A stretch of DNA of 7,708 bases from Bacteroidales bacterium (GTDB taxonomy: Bacteria; Bacteroidota; Bacteroidia; Bacteroidales; Tenuifilaceae), in the NCBI GenBank assembly GCA_008933525.1, contig WBUV01000140.1, forward strand, positions 1-7,708, in the 5' to 3' direction. Below, piece by piece: positions 5,134 through 7,708 of the stretch. Both the position numbers and the translations under genes were made by a program. How positions within the stretch are numbered: the stretch's first letter is position 1; each line of letters begins with the position of its first letter. The notes under the pieces were generated by a model. It made no database searches. It was not told the origin of the DNA and saw only the letters and a program-made list of their open reading frames with translations.

Positions 5134-6537
5134 ATGGAATTCCATAAAACAAATGCAATGCGCAATAAAAGGTTATTAATTGGGGCTTCGGTAATATCAA
5201 TCCTTATTTACATTGGGGTATTATCCTTCCTGCTCATTAAAATATACAACCAGGAAAACGAGAAATTCAACTTTAAGTACCGCGAGATTGTCGACAAGTC
5301 GGTTGAATGGATGTTGGCAAACAACAAAGGCAACGGGTTCGAAAAGGCAAACTATATACTCGATGGTGTATCGCTGAACTTTGTCGATTTCATCAGCAAA
5401 AACAAAATTATTGACACAGTAGAGTTTAACGAAACAATCTACAAACAGTTCTCTAAGATCTTAGATAACTACCAAACTGTAGATTCAAACCTAATAAGTT
5501 TTTTAAAACTCCAGAAGTATAACATTCCCTTTAAATCCACTCTAATTATACAGGAATTAAAACTTGTCGATTTCGAAAAAGTACTCTCAATAAAAAAGGT
5601 TGATGAATCAAATGTTATCACAAACGAAAGGTTACCGAGCGAAAATGCTGTTTTAGTTTACCAGTACCAGTTCGTAGGAAATCACTTCAATATGCGAGTC
5701 GATTACTATATCGATTTCAGTAATAAAAAGGAAGAAGTACTAAACAGGGTTGCACTTTCGGCAATACTTGCAACCTTCTCGCTTTTTGTTATAACCATTG
5801 TATTCCTGTTAACCTTACGCAACCTGTTAAAGGAAAAGAAACTATCGCAAATGAAAACCGATTTCATCAACAACATGACTCACGAGTTAAAAACGCCTCT
5901 TTCAACCATCTCAATTGCATCGCGTTCCCTTGAAAATCAAGAAATTCTTAATAGTCCCGAAAAAGTAGTTGAAACAGCCAAAATTATTTCGCGACAGAAC
6001 ACACATCTATCAAAACAAATAAACCACCTACTCGAAATAAGCAAGTGGGAACGTGGCCAATTTGAGCTGGATAGGAAATGGGTTGATATTAACAATTTAG
6101 TTAAAGGAATTGTAGAATCCTTTCGGTTGGAGAATAAGGATAAGCAAATTGAAATTGACGAAAAGTATACCGAAGAATCAGTAAAAATAAGCATTGATGA
6201 AACAATGATTACTTCGGCAATAATAAACATTTTAACAAACGCAGTTAAGTATAACAGTAGCACTCCCAAAATATCAACCAGAATTTGGATTGATAATGGA
6301 CTGAACATTTCAATAACCGATAATGGAATTGGAATACCCAAGGATGAAATCGTACACATTTTCGATAAGTTCTACAGAGTCTCAACTGGCAATATTCACA
6401 ACGTCAAAGGCCTTGGACTTGGACTTTTTTATGTTAAGCAAATTATTGAGGCACATAAAGGGGTTATTAGTGTTACAAGCAAATTGGGTCAAGGCAGTAC
6501 TTTCAACATAAAATTACCAATCGATGGAAAAAACTAG
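5134..6537 (+). CDS. RprX-like transmembrane sensor histidine kinase
   Basis: A 467-residue inner-membrane kinase. Membrane segments at about 13-36 and 207-228 enclose a periplasmic sensor domain of about 170 residues (37-206) that I cannot assign to a family. The HisKA domain carries H250 in MTHELKTPL. The ATPase has N369 in the N-box (NILTNAVKYN), G1 DNGIGI at 396-401, F-box IFDKFYR at 409-415 and G2 GLGLGL at 426-431. All catalytic motifs are intact. There is no HAMP domain, only a short linker. The arrangement and the partner resemble RprX of Bacteroides fragilis, but orthology is not shown. The start at 5134 is used; an in-frame ATG at 5158 would remove eight residues and leave the first membrane segment intact. 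The stop overlaps the regulator start by 14 bp, so translation is probably coupled. Confidence 0.94.
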   Translation: MEFHKTNAMRNKRLLIGASVISILIYIGVLSFLLIKIYNQENEKFNFKYREIVDKSVEWMLANNKGNGFEKANYILDGVSLNFVDFISKNKIIDTVEFNETIYKQFSKILDNYQTVDSNLISFLKLQKYNIPFKSTLIIQELKLVDFEKVLSIKKVDESNVITNERLPSENAVLVYQYQFVGNHFNMRVDYYIDFSNKKEEVLNRVALSAILATFSLFVITIVFLLTLRNLLKEKKLSQMKTDFINNMTHELKTPLSTISIASRSLENQEILNSPEKVVETAKIISRQNTHLSKQINHLLEISKWERGQFELDRKWVDINNLVKGIVESFRLENKDKQIEIDEKYTEESVKISIDETMITSAIINILTNAVKYNSSTPKISTRIWIDNGLNISITDNGIGIPKDEIVHIFDKFYRVSTGNIHNVKGLGLGLFYVKQIIEAHKGVISVTSKLGQGSTFNIKLPIDGKN

Positions 6538-7207
6538 AATTCTACTGGCAGAGGACGATAAAGATTTGGGTAACATTCTTGCCCAGTACCTTCAACTTCA
6601 GGGGTACGATGTTTCGCTTGTACGCGATGGGAATGAAGGTTGGAGTAAATTTGAAGTTTCGGAGTTCGACCTTTGTATACTCGATGTGATGATGCCGTAC
6701 AAGGATGGGTTTGAACTTGCAGAGCAGATACACCACAAATCGCCTAAAACACCTTTCATATTCCTAACTGCAAAAGGATTAAAGGAGGATAAGATTAGAG
6801 GATTAAAACTTGGCGCCGACGATTATATATGCAAACCATTCGATGTAGATGAACTGGTGATAAGAATCCAAAACATACTAAAACGAACTGGAATTGACGA
6901 TTCCGACAAGTTCGAACTGGGAGAGTTCTCTTTACATTATAACGACTTGCGCTTGAAAGGTGCAAATACCGAATTGGCATTAACAACAAAGGAGGCTAAA
7001 CTGCTGAAATACTTCATCCGCAATCAAAATAAACTAATTAAACGAGAGGAAATCCTTGTTGAAATTTGGGGCGAAAACGATTACTTCCTTGGACGCAGCA
7101 TGGACGTTTTTATAAGCCGACTAAGAAAGTTTCTGCTACACGATACAAGAATAAATATTGAAACCATCCGTGGGGTTGGCTACATTCTTAAAATAAGAAT
7201 GGAGTGA
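6524..7207 (+). CDS. OmpR/RprY-like winged-helix response regulator
   Basis: A 227-residue transcription factor phosphorylated by the upstream kinase. The receiver domain (1-122) has D11/D12 in the acidic pocket, phospho-acceptor D54 in CILDVMMP, T82 in FLTAKGLKEDK and K104 in ICKPFDVDEL. The C-terminal Trans_reg_C winged helix (about 130-226) shows LTTKEAKLLKYF, the recognition-helix region SMDVFISRLRKFL and the wing TIRGVGYIL. The receiver pattern is close to what I recall of RprY from Bacteroides fragilis, so it is an RprY-like protein. Its ATG lies 14 bp inside the end of the kinase gene, giving a tight bicistronic unit. The GTTAAYG 11-bp repeats upstream of the operon are its probable binding site. 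No clear terminator follows within the 105 bp before the next gene. Confidence 0.95.
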   Translation: MEKTRILLAEDDKDLGNILAQYLQLQGYDVSLVRDGNEGWSKFEVSEFDLCILDVMMPYKDGFELAEQIHHKSPKTPFIFLTAKGLKEDKIRGLKLGADDYICKPFDVDELVIRIQNILKRTGIDDSDKFELGEFSLHYNDLRLKGANTELALTTKEAKLLKYFIRNQNKLIKREEILVEIWGENDYFLGRSMDVFISRLRKFLLHDTRINIETIRGVGYILKIRME

Positions 7208-7242
7208 TCCTCTAGTATATAATTTTCTCTATTAAACTATGA

Positions 7243-7273
7243 TTGTTAATTATTGTCCAATTTTTTAGTTTAG
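7243..7273 (+). promoter_or_regulatory. Candidate promoter of the S9 peptidase gene
   Basis: TTG at 7243-7245, a 20-bp spacer, and TAGTTTAG at 7266-7273, which matches 5 of 6 fixed positions of TAnnTTTG. Transcription would begin near 7280, about 33 nt before the ATG at 7313. Another 5-of-6 match, TAATTTTC at 7220-7227, has no obvious upstream partner. The evidence is spacing plus imperfect motifs only. Confidence 0.35.
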
Positions 7274-7312
7274 CAGGAACAATACTTAACCAGAATAAAT
7301 CATATTTTATAA

Positions 7313-7708
7313 ATGAGAAAACTAATAATCCTTGCACTGCTTTGTTGGTTATCGTTATCAAACTTCGCCCAGACCAACAAAATACCTTTAACACATAGTG
7401 TTTACGATAGTTGGACTGACATTGCAAATCCAAACATTGCGAACAATGGAAGTTGGATTTTTTACGAGGTTAACCCGCAGGATGGCGATGGCAACCTCTG
7501 GCTATCGAAAACCGATAAAAGTTTTCAAAAAAACTTTAGCAGAGGTTATAAGGCTTCAATATCAGGAGGGAACAGCTTCATTGTTTATCAGATTAAGCCA
7601 TTTAAAAACGATGTACGGAAAGCCAAACTAGATAAAAAGAAAAAAGAGGATATGCCAAAAGACTCTTTGGGTGTATACACTTTCGAAAATAGCAAATCGT
7701 ACTTATAC
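7313..7708 (+). CDS. Secreted S9-family (prolyl oligopeptidase) peptidase, N-terminal part (cut by window edge)
   Basis: The first 132 codons of an open frame that continues past the right edge. Residues 1-19 form a signal peptide with likely cleavage after FA (SNFA|QT), so the product is periplasmic or exported. The mature start (KIPLTHSVYDSWTDIANPNIANNGSWIFYEVNPQ and onward) matches the opening of the beta-propeller domain in Bacteroidota S9 peptidases: alternating strand repeats, GYKASISGGNSFIVYQIKP, and the RKAKLDKKKKEDMPKDSLGVY segment that I recall from this group. The catalytic alpha/beta-hydrolase domain with its Ser-Asp-His triad would lie beyond the window, so activity cannot be judged. 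It lies 105 bp after the OmpR-type regulator on the same strand and has its own possible promoter. It may simply be a neighbour rather than part of the system. Confidence 0.82.
   Translation, partial: MRKLIILALLCWLSLSNFAQTNKIPLTHSVYDSWTDIANPNIANNGSWIFYEVNPQDGDGNLWLSKTDKSFQKNFSRGYKASISGGNSFIVYQIKPFKNDVRKAKLDKKKKEDMPKDSLGVYTFENSKSYLY

Noticed and set aside
5937..6359. 140-codon minus-strand open frame
   Set aside because: It is antisense to the HisKA/ATPase part of the RprX-like kinase and has no family features.
7245..7251. GTTAATT upstream of the S9 peptidase, considered as a site for the OmpR-type regulator
   Set aside because: A single copy with no second repeat 11 bp away on either side; likely chance in AT-rich DNA.
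1..7708. Search for CRISPR repeats, transposase genes, tRNA genes, attachment sites or defence genes
   Set aside because: No such repeats or gene families were seen; all sizeable coding regions are accounted for by signalling, transport and protease genes.

Overview
The window looks like chromosomal DNA of a Bacteroidota bacterium, probably an environmental or anaerobic Bacteroidales-type organism. The evidence is AT-rich sequence, starts without clear Shine-Dalgarno sites, several upstream matches to the Bacteroidota sigma factor -7 element (TAnnTTTG), and typical gene families: LytS/LytTR and RprX/RprY-like two-component systems, and a secreted S9 peptidase of Bacteroidota type. Nothing indicates a plasmid, phage, insertion sequence, CRISPR array or defence island. 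No rRNA or tRNA was seen.

Layout. Positions 1-375 (minus) hold the N-terminal part of an ABC transporter ATPase. A 209-bp divergent spacer separates it from a plus-strand pair, a 4-TM LytS-type histidine kinase (585-1595) and a LytTR response regulator (1600-2322). The regulator overlaps tail-to-tail by 14 bp with a minus-strand soluble orphan histidine kinase carrying an N-terminal NTF2/SnoaL-like domain (2309-3496). Further along on the minus strand are a CPBP intramembrane protease (3568-4188), a strong intrinsic terminator (4239-4266) and a gene for a secreted coiled-coil protein of unknown function (4300-5013). A 120-bp divergent spacer leads to a second plus-strand two-component pair, an RprX-like transmembrane kinase (5134-6537) overlapping by 14 bp an OmpR/RprY-like regulator (6524-7207). 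The right edge holds the start of a secreted S9-family peptidase (7313 onward).

The window is essentially a signalling cluster with three histidine kinases and two response regulators. The most informative non-coding signals are two repeat arrays whose spacing fits the DNA-binding geometry of the neighbouring regulator. GTTAAYG occurs three times at exactly 11-bp intervals between the secreted-protein gene and the OmpR-type pair. (T/G)GTAC occurs three times at exactly 21-bp intervals upstream of the LytTR pair. I infer that these are operators of the adjacent regulators, and that the secreted coiled-coil protein is probably a target or partner of the RprX/RprY-like system. No wholly new system can be claimed from this window. 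The best candidates for new biology are that secreted protein with its promoter array, and the orphan kinase with an NTF2-like sensor.
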